Counted from the first letter of the stretch, positions 31,501 to 48,500 are shown. The stretch: DNA of 64,000 nucleotides from Mesostigma viride (GCA_009746045.1 RPFO01000213.1:4262411-4326410), one strand, 5' to 3'. A program made the numbers and translations. Notes: a model not told the origin generated them from the sequence alone.

Positions 31501-34500
31501 AACACAGATTGGGGGGTGGGAGGTAAACAGATGGGGGGGTGGGAGGAACACGGGGGTCAACTCAAGGCAGGCACATGACCTGGGACGCTGGGGAGAGGAT
31601 TGGTAGAGGATGTGAAGAGGATTGGCAGTGGATGGGAAGAGGATGGTATATGGATGTCATTGTGGGAAGGGAGGATCACCGCAACGATGAATACGACGAA
31701 AATTGACAAGTGGCGGCAGCAGGTGCGCGGCAGCAGGGCACTGCTTTCCTGCTAAGGAGAGCACCATCAAGGCACACCGCCAGGCACCCACCGGGACTCT
31801 GCCCACATCACAAATGGCATCTGCCATCACGGACACTACAACCAGACTTCTATGGCTTTGATCATCGAACTAGCATAGCCCAGGTGCCGCGCCAGTGTCT
31901 CACTGGTATCGCGGTGGCCTTGCACTGACCCGTGAACCACCAGCGATAGGCCTATTGCACCATCTGTCCCCCCCTTGCCTCACTAGCACTTCCCACCCGA
32001 CTGCCCCACGCACCACCAGCCCTGTCACGTTGGTGCCATCCAGACAGTGCAGGTACAGCGGGTGGTGGTCGACGCAGATGACCAGCTGGAGGATGCGCAG
32101 CACCTTCGGGGTGGCCAGCGTGACCGCCTCCTGCGCGCACGCAAGGTGGCGTTTGGGGTGGTACAAGGGGGACAGGTGGCGCAGGGGGAGACACAAGAGG
32201 AAGGGGGGGGGGGGGGGGGGGGGAGGGGGGGCGGGAAAAGGGGGGGAAGCGGATGGAATGATTAAACAAGTGCTTCCACTGGGATGTCACGAAGAGTACC
32301 TACACTAAAAGCAAAGAGCAACTACCACCAAACCCCTTTTGCGCCGTCATCTACAATTCTCCCAGTGTCAATCCATCCACCTCCCCCTTTGCGCCGTCAT
32401 CTACGACTCTTCCAGGGGCAATCCATCCACCTCCCCCTTTGCGCTGTCATCTACGACTCTTCCAGGGGCAATCCATCCACCTCCCCCTTTGCGCCGTCAT
32501 CTACGACTCTTCCAGGGGCAATCCATCCACCTCCCCCTTTGCGCCGTCATCTACGACTCTTCCAGGGGCAATCCATCCACCTCCCCCTTTGCGCTGTCAT
32601 CTACGACTCTTCCAGGGGCAATCCATCCACCTCCCCCTTTGCGCCGTCATCTACAATTCTCCCAGGGTCAATCTATCCACCTCAATTCGTGTCGCCCCGC
32701 GGAGACCTCGATCAAACAAAGAGCATAGCGTCTCTGCCCTCTGGCCGTGCTGGACCGCACGCGCACCCGGGTTGTGCCGCGAGCGTACATCCCCACAGGC
32801 CAAAGGCAGGGGGCGGGGACAACGGGGGGCGGATTGGCTGATTGGGGGTGGGGAAATGATACATACGACGGGGAAGACAGGGAAGACATGTTCAATATGG
32901 GCTACTCTGGGTGGGGAAGACATGTTCAAAATGGGCTACTCTGGGTGGGGAAGACAGGTTCAAAATGGGCTACTCTGGGTGGGGAAGACAGGTTCAAAAT
33001 GGGCTACTCTGGGTGGGGAAGACAGGTTCAAAATGGGCTACTCTGGGTGGGGAAGACAGGTTCAAAATGGGCTACTCTGGGTGGGGAAGACAGGTTCAAA
33101 ATGGGCTACTCTGGGTGGGGAAGACAGGTTCAAAATGGGCTACTCTGGGTGGGGAAGACAGGTTCAATACGAGCTACTCTGGGTGGGGATGACAGGATGC
33201 ATGTGGGCGCATGTGGCGGGGAGGATGGGAGGCATATGGACTACTTTGTGGGGGTATACCACAGACAAGCACATGCCAACATATCTCCGCGGGCCAGCCG
33301 CGCGCTTGCCTGCTGGAATCGCTCCACGAAGAAGTGATGCATCTCGATGCCCTCATGCTCGCAGAAGGCCGTCAGGTCCTGCGCCAAAGCAGGCACATCC
33401 ATCAGTCCAAAAATAGGGCACCAAAGAGAAGCAATTACGCAGGTCCTCGCATGCGCTGGTCAGTACATGGGCCCTAGAACATGAGCCCTAGAACATGAGC
33501 CCTAGAACATGAGCCCTAGAACATGAGCCCTAGTACATGAGCCCTAGTACATGAGCCCTAGTACATGAGCCCTAGTACATGAGCCCTAGTAGACAAGCCC
33601 ATGTACACAAGCCATGGGGCGCAAGAGAGCCCCCCTCACGGAAGGAAGTCCGGCAGGGATATCGAGCGTCTAGCATAAGGGGCGTTTGGCAGCACGGGCC
33701 ACCACGGGTCCTCACTGGCACTCGTTTAAAACGGGTCTTCGCTGGCCACCACACGGTGCAACTAGTCACCGCAAGGCAAGCGTGACCGCCTGGCTAAGCG
33801 GCTGGAACATGGCATGCATGTGGGGAGCCCTTGACACACTGGCAGACCTTGGCTGTGAACGGCAGGGTTGTGGCATGCATGGGAAACCTCGTGAACTTCG
33901 ACAACTGGTTTGCAGACCATGGCAGGCAAATCGCGGCAGCATATTGGTGCACGTCGTTACATGTTCATACGGGCACTGATGAGAAACTAGTCCATAAGAC
34001 GTTGTATAGAGAACTAGCCGCCTTATATACTGATAGCTGGTTACGGCTACAGTAGTCTATAAGACGTTTTATAGAGAACTAGCTGTCTTATAGTCTACTA
34101 GCTGGTTACGGCTACAGTAGTCTATAAGATGATTCATGGTTGGCTACATTAGACTAGACGATACAGAGAAATACAGATTCACACATCAAGACCTAACCAG
34201 GGCTCCCACAGCTACGTATCACACCATGGTATTCAATACTGAGAACAGCTGACGCCATTTACGCTACAACTAACTAAAGGCGAATAGACAAGGCAGTGGC
34301 ATGGAGGCACAGGGAAGGAATTGTGTTGTTGGATACGGCAAGAAGTGAGGTCTAGTCACACAAGAGGCCTGCTCACTCTATTCTGCTGGGTCTCTGGCGT
34401 GAGGGAAATAATAGTCTTCAGCCGAAGGCGACGAAGGAATCGGAAATTTTTTAGAGTAGGGTAGGCACCTCTGCAGCTCGAGAAATGCAAGCCGGATAAC

Positions 34501-34705
34501 AGGTAACGTTAAGTCATTGTTAGTCTAGCCAAATTTGCGACGCGAATCAAATGGGAAAGGAAGATAATAGATCACCTTCACGCGCTGGTCCTGGGTTGCA
34601 AACAGAGTCGACATCACCATATAGGATTAACACTTACCGGTAAACCCCAGGCTCTACAATCGCGTACCGGAATGGCGGTATTAAGAGATTGTTGCTATTG
34701 AGCAT
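28536..34705 (-). CDS. Atypical DSP-type phosphatase (SIW14/OCA-like), Arg-less
   Basis: Minus strand. Exons 34705-34638, 34470-34377, 33378-33310, 32130-32014, 31473-31412, 28713-28611, all phase-consistent. ATG at 34705 has an in-frame TAG upstream. Exon 1 ends FRYAIVEPGVYR; exon 2 reads GAYPTLKNFRFLRRLRLKTI then SLTPE; exon 3 DLTAFCEHEGIEMHHF; exon 4 HHPLYLHCLDGTNVTGLV; exon 5 VMCLRKLQNWRLSAS; exon 6 FQREGAITREESQFVESF then IPKWLW. This is the order of plant and fungal atypical dual-specificity (PFA-DSP/OCA) phosphatases, which act on phosphotyrosine or inositol pyrophosphates. The loop HC-x5-R has Cys106 but Val at 112 where Arg is expected, as in pseudophosphatase OCA members, so activity is doubtful. 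Intron 3 appears to use a GC donor (CAG/GCAAGC). After residue 171 the protein either reads 24 residues to a stop at 28536 or splices onward to 27198. Confidence 0.87.
29068..30510. mobile_element. Non-autonomous hAT element, 1443 bp, 8-bp TSD
   Basis: Begins CAGTGTTTCTAGTA and ends TACTAGAAACACTG, a perfect 14-bp TIR starting CAGTG. It is flanked by GGTCCGTC at 29060-29067 and 30511-30518. An 8-bp TSD plus CAGTG ends identifies the hAT superfamily. Subterminal regions carry many copies of GTCAACATTTTGACG-like motifs in both orientations (29085-29225 and 30380-30485), the usual arrangement of hAT transposase-binding repeats. No transposase is present. Confidence 0.92.
29616..29978 (+). CDS. 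120-aa ORF inside the hAT element
   Basis: ATG at 29616, stop at 29976-29978. It reads MANKKGAVSFKSESIASLFKKK, then a charged, Ala/Glu/Lys-rich low-complexity region with KHRHAKRAREELDEA and a Thr/Ser/Gly-rich end. It has no BED finger, DDE core or hAT C-terminal dimerisation motif. It may be the remaining N-terminal exon of a lost transposase or captured host sequence. It is the only sizeable forward ORF in the element, and its expression is unproven. Confidence 0.4.
   Translation: MANKKGAVSFKSESIASLFKKKLGGPASDDAEKDVVDVGRILADDRQGKHRHAKRAREELDEAVDAGENGSGTEKAPADTTTETAGRGSAVSAGGKSGKKTSSAAGESNLATTSGSGSWL
30784..30838 (+). mobile_element. Solo arm of the TAGTGACGGAACC MITE family
   Basis: TAGTGACGGAACCTTTTTGCC, then ACTTGGGCAATTAGGTCC, matches the left arm at 29036-29066. 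It is followed by unrelated sequence, so it is a truncated or solo copy in phosphatase intron 5. Confidence 0.75.
32200..32240. repeat. Poly-G tract
   Basis: An almost pure G run of about 22 bp followed by G-rich DNA, just upstream (on the minus strand) of phosphatase exon 4. On the transcribed minus strand it is a C-rich pyrimidine tract close to the 3' splice site at 32131-32132, so it may serve as the polypyrimidine tract. Confidence 0.8.
32335..32690. repeat. 50-bp minisatellite in phosphatase intron 3
   Basis: About seven copies of a 50-bp unit (TTTGCGCCGTCATCTACGAC, then TCTTCCAGGGGCAATCCATC, then CACCTCCCCC). Internal units are nearly identical; the first and last carry CTACAATTCTCCCAG instead. 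It lies wholly inside intron 3 (32131-33309). ORFs through it are artefacts. Confidence 0.95.
32880..33192. repeat. 34-bp minisatellite in phosphatase intron 3
   Basis: About nine copies of a 34-bp unit (GGGCTACTCTGGGTGGGGAA, then GACAGGTTCAAAAT). 34 is not a multiple of 3, so all three frames cycle through the array, giving periodic pseudo-peptides. It is inside intron 3, about 190 bp from the 50-bp minisatellite. Confidence 0.95.
33474..33596. repeat. 14-bp ACATGAGCCCTAGT repeat in phosphatase intron 2
   Basis: About nine copies of ACATGAGCCCTAGW. It is inside intron 2 (33379-34376), about 100 bp upstream (in gene sense) of exon 3. Confidence 0.93.
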
Positions 34706-35854
34706 TTTAACAAACGGAATATTTGGAAGACTGTATAATCTCTATTCAGAGGCAAGCATGAAGAATCATTCTCAGCCGGAAAGGGAGCAAGTGGCTTTTG
34801 CCAAAGTTCCTTGCCGGCGGACGCCGCCTGGTAACTGAATAAAATAATTGATAAGTTTTCATCAGTTTCCCTCCCTGATTGTCAACGCCCCTAGGCGAGG
34901 CCCACAATCTCACCTACGAATTCAAATCTGACAAAATGAGTTCTTTCTCTATTGTATATAATAGCACCCGGGTTATACGCTATTGGTATATTGAAAGGAA
35001 GCCGACCTTAAAACAGGAGCAAGCCCATTGAAGGAATATGCTGAAGGCAAAAACACTCAGGATAAATCCCTATTTCCTTAGCCTATCCATGCGACTGAAA
35101 TGCCATATAAAGCCCGTGCCCTCATATGGAAGAGAAATGAAGACTTGCTTCAGCCAGTACATAATTAAGACTGCAACCTGGCGATGGCGGATATCACACG
35201 TCTCGCAGAAAACTGCAGCCCATAAGCGGCCTGGAAGTGTTTATGCTGCCGTGCGTAACACGCCGGTGCACCGTGCACGGTGCACCGTGCAACCGTGCAA
35301 GTTGCAGCGTGGGACAGCCACGCGCCATATCCAAGCTCCCCATACTCAAGAGTAACTATTTAAGGCACGAGTAACTACGTCCGTGCCGTACATACACCTC
35401 ACGGCGGCGGCGTGAGGGGCACCGGTTGAGGGGCTTCTGCTGCATTGGACCAGAAAAACTGCGATTTGTTGCACAGCTGCACCCTGGCACGGGAATTTTT
35501 CCAGAAAAAGGCTTTTTCAAAGCGTTGCGCCTGGCTGCGGCCTGCGGGCCATTGCTGCGTCAGCTTTTAGCAACGCGGACGTGACACGTGGGAGGCAGCC
35601 GCGTCGCGATGATGTAGGCACTGCACGTTTTGCATTAAATTCGGCGCCTATCTGCGTGGATGCGCTGCGCGTGAGTCAGCATGGAGGCACTTAGTGCAGA
35701 GACATAATTGACGCGGACCAATTAAAATTGCGCCACAAAGCCATGCTATTGTTTCCCGCCCGCTTCTAATCCATGGCATCCCATCATAAGATGGAGGGTT
35801 GTCGGTTTCTTTATGACGCCCTCGCTTCATGCTGCATGGCCCGTCTTACATAAA
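34706..35854. promoter_or_regulatory. Divergent promoter region, phosphatase and PEX11
   Basis: 1149 bp separate the two divergent start codons. Within it are TATA-like TATATAATA near 34957 and TATTTAAGG near 35356, and a nested palindromic run built from GTGCACCGTGCACGGTGCAC (about 35267-35305). GTGCACGGTGC also occurs in both members of the TTAA element family near 44114 and 58950. No transcription start is assigned; shared control of the two genes is only an inference from the head-to-head layout. Confidence 0.5.
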
Positions 35855-42007
<6,153 letters not shown>

Positions 42008-43245
42008 CTGCGCCCGCCTCACTCGATACTCCACGTGGCTTCCTGCCTCGTTGCGGACTTGTATCAGCTTCGCACTCGCCCGCGCGTTGTCCCATGCTCA
42101 TGCGCACGATTCTGATGCTTGTGTGTCACAGGTGCTGACTCGTCCCTCCTGTCTTGCTGCAAGCACACGCGCAATCCCCAAACGGTGTCGGTTGCCCGAT
42201 GCTCCAGCGGCAACGGATGCTGCTCCAGCGGCGATGGATGCTGGAAAGCGACTAATTATTCTGGCATCTCTATGAACCCCTTGCTGCGCCGGTGCCACCA
42301 AACATGTAGCGGCTTACTATATGCTGCTTGCTTCGAGCGATATAATGGCAGGTCAAGCGCGGATGGAGCCACCTGAAATGCTTCAAGGGTGGTTCTACGC
42401 TGCTGACATGCTTGTAACCACTTGGAAGCAGCTGCTGTCATATTGGTGTACGGCGGCATGCTGGCAAGCACGGGGGCGGCTGCGAGGTCTGAGGTCATTT
42501 TGTGCTGGCGTGGACCCTGTCCGCCTATTATGCTGGCGCCTTCGCAGGTCCGGCTGCCTTGTCCCTCCACAAAATGTTTTGACACTGCCGTCGACGCTCT
42601 TTTCCCTGTACATAAAACGTCATGTTCTCTTTTACTGCTCTCGTTGGTGGGCACCACTTGGCTTCTGGCCCTTTGGATGCCCTGTATTTCCATCGGTGGG
42701 AATAAGGGCCAGGTGGCCATTTTGGGCCCACACTTCTTGTTCATTTTTTACATGGTCGTACATTTCTCAATCTTACTTACGTGAGAACCCAGCTCACTGT
42801 GCGGCATGGCATGGTCGTGTTGCGACACCACGCCGTCCGAGTCCTCTTCAAACGCATGTCGCCTTTTGGCACACCCCCATCAAGGGTTGCCCTTCTGGGC
42901 TTGCTTTCCGTGTAAGACACTGCGACATGTTTCCTTTTAATTTCTGCCACACCAAGACATGTCCGTGAAGTGTGTCAGCAGGATGGCACGGGCACCAGCC
43001 ACTTGGACTAGCCTCATGCAATGGGGACGTGGTCAGAAGCTGTATCGTACAAGTTGTCACGGTGAGGCGCCATGGCCACACCCCATTCCTGACCACCCCC
43101 ATTCCTGTTGCCATTCCTGTTGACTCATATGGAGGCCTATCTGTGGATCGATGAAGGCCTTTTCTCACCCAACTTTGAGGGTGTTGTATTAGTTATATTA
43201 CAATTGTATGCAGTCAAACCATACCATCTAGGTGGCATGGCTGCC
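42008..43245. other. PEX11 3' flank and intergenic DNA
   Basis: No gene recognised. TGTAA at about 42413 could serve as the PEX11 polyadenylation signal if this is a chlorophyte. ORFs at 42256-42968 overlap on both strands without a family motif. Confidence 0.4.
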
Positions 43246-43248
43246 AAC

Positions 43249-43342
43249 ATCAAAGAGACAACCAGCGCAGGCCAGAAATCGGGAGAATCCGGACCATGGT
43301 AGCTCGAGCCTGCCGTTATCTTTTCCGCGTTTTCGAGTCCAA
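43249..43342 (+). mobile_element. Short dispersed repeat, GAGACAACC family, copy 1
   Basis: Core CAAAGAGACAACCAGCGCAG, then GCCAGAAATCGGGAGAATCC, GGACCATGGTAGCTCGAGCC and TGCCGTTATCTTTTCCGCG. The same core recurs at 48577-48655 and 63850-63936 with near-identical sequence. Here it is bracketed by CCAACAT on the left (43242-43248) and again just right of the element (about 43340-43346), which looks like a target duplication. No coding capacity. Confidence 0.8.
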
Positions 43343-43346
43343 CATG

Positions 43347-44036
43347 GTTGCAGTGACGAATGTGATACAATCGGTGGGAAGTTCCTGCCGTTTGGCCTCT
43401 GTGCGCAGCAACGGGCAAACGCGCTGTGCATGCTGGATAGCCTTGCTGGAGTTCTTGTAGATTGTGTCTGCCACACACCCAACTTTGGGGTGGTTGTGAA
43501 CCATGAGGTTGCTATTAATGCCTAGCTAGAGTATTTTTTTCTTATCGTGTGAAAAATTTTTATGACATCAGTTGTCACATCCATAGCAGTTTATTTATAT
43601 CAATGTGACTATACGATTTGTCTCTCCTGGGGTCAACTGTGGATCTTTCCTGGGAGATTGAATTTCCTGTTTCCTGTTGTCTTACTGACTTGCAAGTGAG
43701 ACAACTATTCATGGACACATGGTGTTCCAACGTCGTGGAAGGACTAGGGTAGTTGTTTAGGTCTGATGACTAGTATTATTGAATGTACTGGCCTGCGCAC
43801 GTGCCAATGCTGGCATGCATTCACTACAAGTTTAGATGCACTAGCTCGTGTTACTAGTGCTCGACAACTACTCGTGTACTTGGAATAGTCTTGATGCATG
43901 CCTGACATCAACGCCATGCGTCCAGGAATAGTTGTCTCACTTAACATCACCACATGAAATAAATAAAATAACAATAATAACATGTTGGTTATTTAAAGCA
44001 CACGCAAGTGCTTGCCCAGCGGCATTGCACATTAAA
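43347..44036. other. Unassigned intergenic DNA
   Basis: No family motif on either strand; AT-rich with short ORFs. It ends at the TTAA bordering the element at 44041. Confidence 0.5.
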
Positions 44037-44040
44037 TTAA

Positions 44041-45950
44041 GGTGACGGTCCCGGCGCGAATTTTTTGGCGCCGAAAAAATTCGCGGTACCCGTCCGTACC
44101 GTGAAAAAGTGGTGCACGGTGCGCGCACCCCTACCGGAGCTGGCCATGGCGACGTGCTTTCAGGCAGAGTAGAAAAAGATAGCTCGCGGAATGCAGAGAA
44201 ACTGTGCTAATCTTAAAGACGACAAGTTCATGATATTACTTCGTAGCGGAGTTCGCGTTTTTTGCAGTGTCGATGATTTTATTGATGACCATCGCCACGG
44301 GGGTCTGAATCTGAAGTTTTCGTCGAGAGGAATAAATTATAATGCACGCTGGCGGCGGTGATTGTCAGGTTTTATGGGCTTTACCTAGCGTCAAGGATGC
44401 GTTTACATTGTTATTGGTAAAGCTTTAAAAAAGTTGCTGGGTTTCGGCAAGATTTCCTTCATGATCGGTAAGACACTCTCCAGGCTCGCGGGATGCGCGT
44501 CTTATTACTCCATGGAAGGTTGTTCTTTCCTGCGCCGCTGGGCGAAGGACAACGCCGGTAATGGTACGATCGTGTGCTCAGCGTCACCCTATGGATGTTT
44601 CGCTTCCTTTATGGGTTATCAACGCAAGCTTTCGGCTTCTTTCCGTGCAGTTAGCGCCAGGTAGAATGCCATTCCGTGCTGCGCATCGCCAGATTCCTGG
44701 CACCTTTTAGTGTTTTTTATGTACGTTGCATGGCTGGGACGTGTCAAAGCGTGAGCCGTGGCATGCCGTCAAGTTGTCAGGGATTTGCTGAGTGGTTTCT
44801 TGGAAGGAGATTGATAACAGCACTCAGTTTTGTGTGAATATTGACGCAGCCTTTCTTAGCAGCGGCTTCATTGTGGTTACAGGCTCACAAGCTTGAGGTT
44901 GTTTCTTGGCAAACAATTGCGCTGGAAAGAAAGGTGGCAGTGGTTGTTCTGAGGGGCATACTGCATGGGTGGAACTGCATGTAGGTAGGGGTTATCGTCG
45001 TCTTGTTGGCCTTTCTCCCACTAAAATGGGAGAGCCCTAATTCATATGCTAGCAAGGCAAGGTAACCATGGTAAGAAGCCTTGGCAAGCAGCATGTATGA
45101 TACTTATGCTTTCTCTGTCGACTGTCTGTTGTTACCCTTGGTTGGGCAATTAGTGGATATGGATTTCCAGGGTGTGTTTGAATTCGGACAGCTTGTTTTT
45201 GGAATGATGCCCACACCATAAACCTGGAATATGCATTAGAAGTGTTGGCTAGGCATGTAGAGCTACCTGCCTCATTGTTGTGCACACACGCAACAGGTTG
45301 CCCGTGTCGAGGTAAGGCAAGGGCACATGACGTGCCCAGCCACCTCCTTGTACATAATGGTCAAATTGGGCATGGTCAGGAGCCTTTTGGATGGCATAGG
45401 AAGTGTTAGTGTGCCTTAATACTCACTAATGCCTTCCTTAGCGTCTGCACAGGTGGCAAACTGCCAAACGCTATAACTTCTACGTTTGTACTCAGAATGA
45501 GCTCAGATTTTGTGGCATTAATTGTCGATATGTGTAGTATTTGTGTATATCTCCCCAGGCTCTAAATATGTGTTTTTGATTTGATTTATTTTTTTCAGCC
45601 TTAAAAAGTACGGTTTTTAGGGGGAAATTAATAACTTCAATAATACTCATCATTCCGGGGCTCCAATTAGGTAGGCAACCTCACCATATACGATTTTATA
45701 TGGGAATATATTGAAACATGAGTAATTGTGCCCCCATTGTCCTAGGGGATATGCCCCTAGAGTAGCGTCTTTTGTCCGTTTTTGCGTAATACCGGTCACT
45801 AAAAGGGGTATATATCCCCCATCAGTGGGTGGGATGGACCCCCACACATCCCATTTACATGGCAAAATAATAGTTTGGGTGCCCCAAGGCCAGCTTTGCA
45901 TGAACTATTCCATATTATGGTTTTGGGGGGTCTGGCATAGGACCCTCACC
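44041..45950 (+). mobile_element. TTAA-flanked TIR element, member 1 (1910 bp)
   Basis: Bounded by TTAA at 44037-44040 and 45951-45954. It starts GGTGACGGTCC and ends GGACCCTCACC, an imperfect 11-bp TIR with one mismatch. It is alignable by eye along its length with 58879-61169. Shared landmarks: an AATTTTTTGGCGCC palindrome near the left end, GTGCACGGTGCGCGCA, a peptide SMEGCSFLRRWAKDNAG (about 44512-44560) matching SMEERPLLRAWARDLRG in member 2, and an ACTATAACTTC segment near 45470. The PHD-finger exon of member 2 is not recognisable here. Confidence 0.7.
44056..44084. promoter_or_regulatory. E2F-like palindrome GCGAATTTTTTGGCGCC
   Basis: Near-perfect dyad centred on GGCGCC with TTTTTT and AAAAAA arms and outer GCGAA/TTCGC. 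It contains the E2F consensus TTTSGCGC on both strands. A matching dyad is at 58896-58923 in the sister element. It could be a cell-cycle-type promoter element or a transposase-binding site; the sequence alone cannot decide. Confidence 0.5.
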
Positions 45951-45954
45951 TTAA

Positions 45955-46780
45955 ATTATAACATGACTCCGTTGGGAGATCATGTAGCACATATTCCCTT
46001 GCTGGATGGATGGAGGTGGGCGGAGCCGCGAAACCGAACTATGCTAACTCTAAGATAATCTAGAAAATCCTAACTACGCTACTCAGCAAAGCGCCCCTTC
46101 CTCCTGGGGGGAGGGGGCCAGGGTGCCCACAGGGGCTGGCGTGTGAGCCTGGACAATCGTCTTCCACCTCTTCTTAATTGTTCTGCATAGCAGTCCGGCA
46201 AGGCAAGAGAGAGGGAGTGAATACAAGGTACGTGTTCAAACTTAGCTGGGACCACGTCGGCCAGCAACAGTTGTGTGTAGTTCATGGCAGGTTTACCCAG
46301 CTTTCTAGGAATGTCCTTGGGGCCATGCAGACCAGGTCAGGATATGCCGCCCTGGTTGGCCAAGCCGCTGGGGGCCTGCCAGACCAAGGGCGGTGTCTAC
46401 CTGACTGGTGCGAGCGAGATGTCAGGACTACGAATGCTATCCTACGCTGCCTAATCTCATCCGACGTACATGCGAGGCATACCCCAGGTGATACAAAGAC
46501 TCTGATGGGGGTGGGGATGGAACGGAGGGGAGGCCAGGGCAATGGAATAGTGCTTTTCATCGCATGGAGTTTGTCCTGCAGAGGATGCGAGCCTGCCGCC
46601 TGCTCTGGGTATTCGGGGGTGATTGCGCAACGCAGAGGCATATATAATGAGAATGCGTCGTGTATTGCGAATCTGACGTACTGCTGAGAGCTGTCGTTTA
46701 AGCCCGAAATGCCGGCACCACCATGTGTATCACTCGACTACATGTAGGTCGATGCATGGGGGTGGAACAGGTGGAACTTT
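45955..46780 (-). pseudogene. LINE 3' UTR and ORF2 C-terminus with nested repeat
   Basis: On minus: 3' end hairpin (AACATGACTCCGTTGGGAG read on plus at 45960), a three-unit CATC seed near 46000, stop and KGRFAE end at 46079, then AMNYTQLLLADVV-like and DEIRQRRIAFV residues up to about 46480. From about 46500 to 46780 it joins a repeat also present at 58495-58862 (CACCACCATGTGTATCACTC, CCGAATACCCAGAGCAGGCG). Frameshifted and inactive. Confidence 0.75.
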
Positions 46781-47134
46781 TTAGAGGCTGTCCCCGAAGC
46801 CTGCCTTATGCCGCGAGCCGACGAGTAGCTAGAGTTGTCTACCTACTGGAACCACCAGGGGCAGCACACTTGTTACGAGACTCCACAGGAGACTCTGCAC
46901 TCTTGGTGTCAATAAGAACACCTTTTAAGATCACTAAGCTCCCAAGAAGACCAGCATTTGATTGAATACAATAAGAGGAGCCCTGCCACAAATGCAGCAG
47001 TTAACAGTGGCCTTAAGGTTTCTCAATCCGCACGCGGAAGCAAGAAGCCTCCATGGTGGGAGGGAGGGGAAAGAAACAATTGCGGATCACTGCCTGCCTA
47101 GCTTGCTTAATTAATAAGGCATGGTCCGCCAAAG
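46781..47134. other. Unassigned DNA between LINE fragments
   Basis: No ORF with family similarity. CTTAATTAATAAGG near 47105 may be a retroelement tail remnant. Confidence 0.4.
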
Positions 47135-48500
47135 AGCCACGAGCCACGAGGTAGCCATGGCTGACGGCGGAGCTCATAACTTTCACGTTTGGGCACCAAA
47201 TTCGGCTGTGACTATCACAATCGCTCGGTCTTCCTAAGACGCACGCGCTGATATAATTTTCCGAAGCTATTACACAATATATGACGAGCAAACGCATCGC
47301 AGCCTTGCGGCTGCGCTAAGCCCTGAAAATGCGTCTGCAGCTCCGGCTGCAGCTTCGCCCTCAGGTCCGGCAGGCAGCGGTGACACTAGTCGCTAACTGG
47401 TGGTCGCCTCGAAACCTCCCGGGCTTCCTGCCTCGCCTTCTGCATCGCCTGAACCCAAACGCAGCCGCCCAGCCGAACCAACGGCTGGTCTGAGAACGAC
47501 TTCGACGTTGCCGAGTTCTGATTTTCCACGTTCAGTTGACGTCAACACCGGCTATTTCGACTGGTCACCCATCAGGATACCAGTTGGAGCTCGTGTTTTA
47601 TGGGCCGTACCCCTCCCTTCTTGACCTAGCTAGCTGTGCCAGCGCCTCCAACGCCATCATTGCTTCCGCGGCCAGTCTGACGGCCAGTTTTCTCACCGCG
47701 CACCTGACCTGTGTGGCTGGTCCCGACCGCGCCTTCAGCTCGCCGCCCTCTTTTCCATCCTTGATCAGCGCTCTGCCGTGGACCTCTGGAAACCTTCCCC
47801 CTTGACCGAATCCACCTTCCTCCTCCACCTCTAATAAGAAGCCATCTCACAGCACCTGACGCGCCCCTAAGTAGCCGCACACTGCCGGCATGTGGCATGC
47901 AGCTGTGCATGGGCCACACGCTGGCTGCTGAGCTCCCCGCCATCCCCACCGCCACCGCCACCCGGCTCCTCGCCTCCACACACACACGCACACCTCCGCC
48001 TCCACCGACTCCATCACCGCCCACTAGAGCTCTCCGCGACATCGACCGGCGCCTCCAGGACAACGCCATCGCCATCGGATGCCTGCAAAACACGTACCGC
48101 AGGCATCACCGCCCAGGCAGTGAAGGACCTTGCCGCCAAGCCAGCTGGCCTCACCTGGCTGGTCAGTGATGCTCCTCCCATCCCGACCTGGGCGGACATG
48201 CTTAATTAAGCAGCACACCACCTCCACCATCTCCGTCGTCGCAGCACGGCACAGCTCCAGCAGCAGAAGCTCGACTTCTTCGAGGAGGCCGAGCGGCTCG
48301 CGGCCACGCGCAGCCTTTACGTCATCGTCAAGAACTTCGACATGGAGGAAGGTGCCGAGAATTCCGAGAAGCTTGCACGTGCATTTGAGAGCAAAATCCT
48401 TGATCGCATGGGCCTTCTTGGTGAGATTAAGCTGGCGGGTCGCCCATCGCCTTCCCCGCGCGCGGGGTAACCGACAGTAAGCCGGCGGCCCCCGCTTCTT
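47135..48500 (+). pseudogene. LINE ORF1 copy with 5' UTR, frameshifted
   Basis: Plus strand. The 5' UTR (GAGCCACGAGGTAGCCATGG, AGCTCATAACTTTCACGTTT) matches the reversed copy at 55000-55140. ORF1 starts near 47281 (ACGAGCAAACGC...). Frames give PPGLPASPSASPEPKRSRPA, LRDIDRRLQDNAIAI (coiled coil), then RSLYVIVKNFDMEEGAENSE and KLARAFESKILDRMGLLGEI. It breaks off near 48475 before the C-terminal LDDDLT region. In-frame stops and shifts show it is dead. Confidence 0.8.

Noticed and set aside
32880-33192. CRISPR-like array of regularly spaced repeats
   Set aside because: Units are contiguous with no variable spacers, in a eukaryotic intron; a plain minisatellite.
32284-33416. Periodic ORFs (SIHLPLCAVIYDSS..., SGWGRQVQNGLLW...)
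   Set aside because: Frames through 50-bp and 34-bp tandem repeats in a phosphatase intron; all three frames are open.
44434-44664. 76-aa ORF as an independent small gene
   Set aside because: Only the SMEGCSFLRRWAKDNAG part is shared with the sister element, where it ends at a GT donor. More likely an exon remnant of the TTAA element family.
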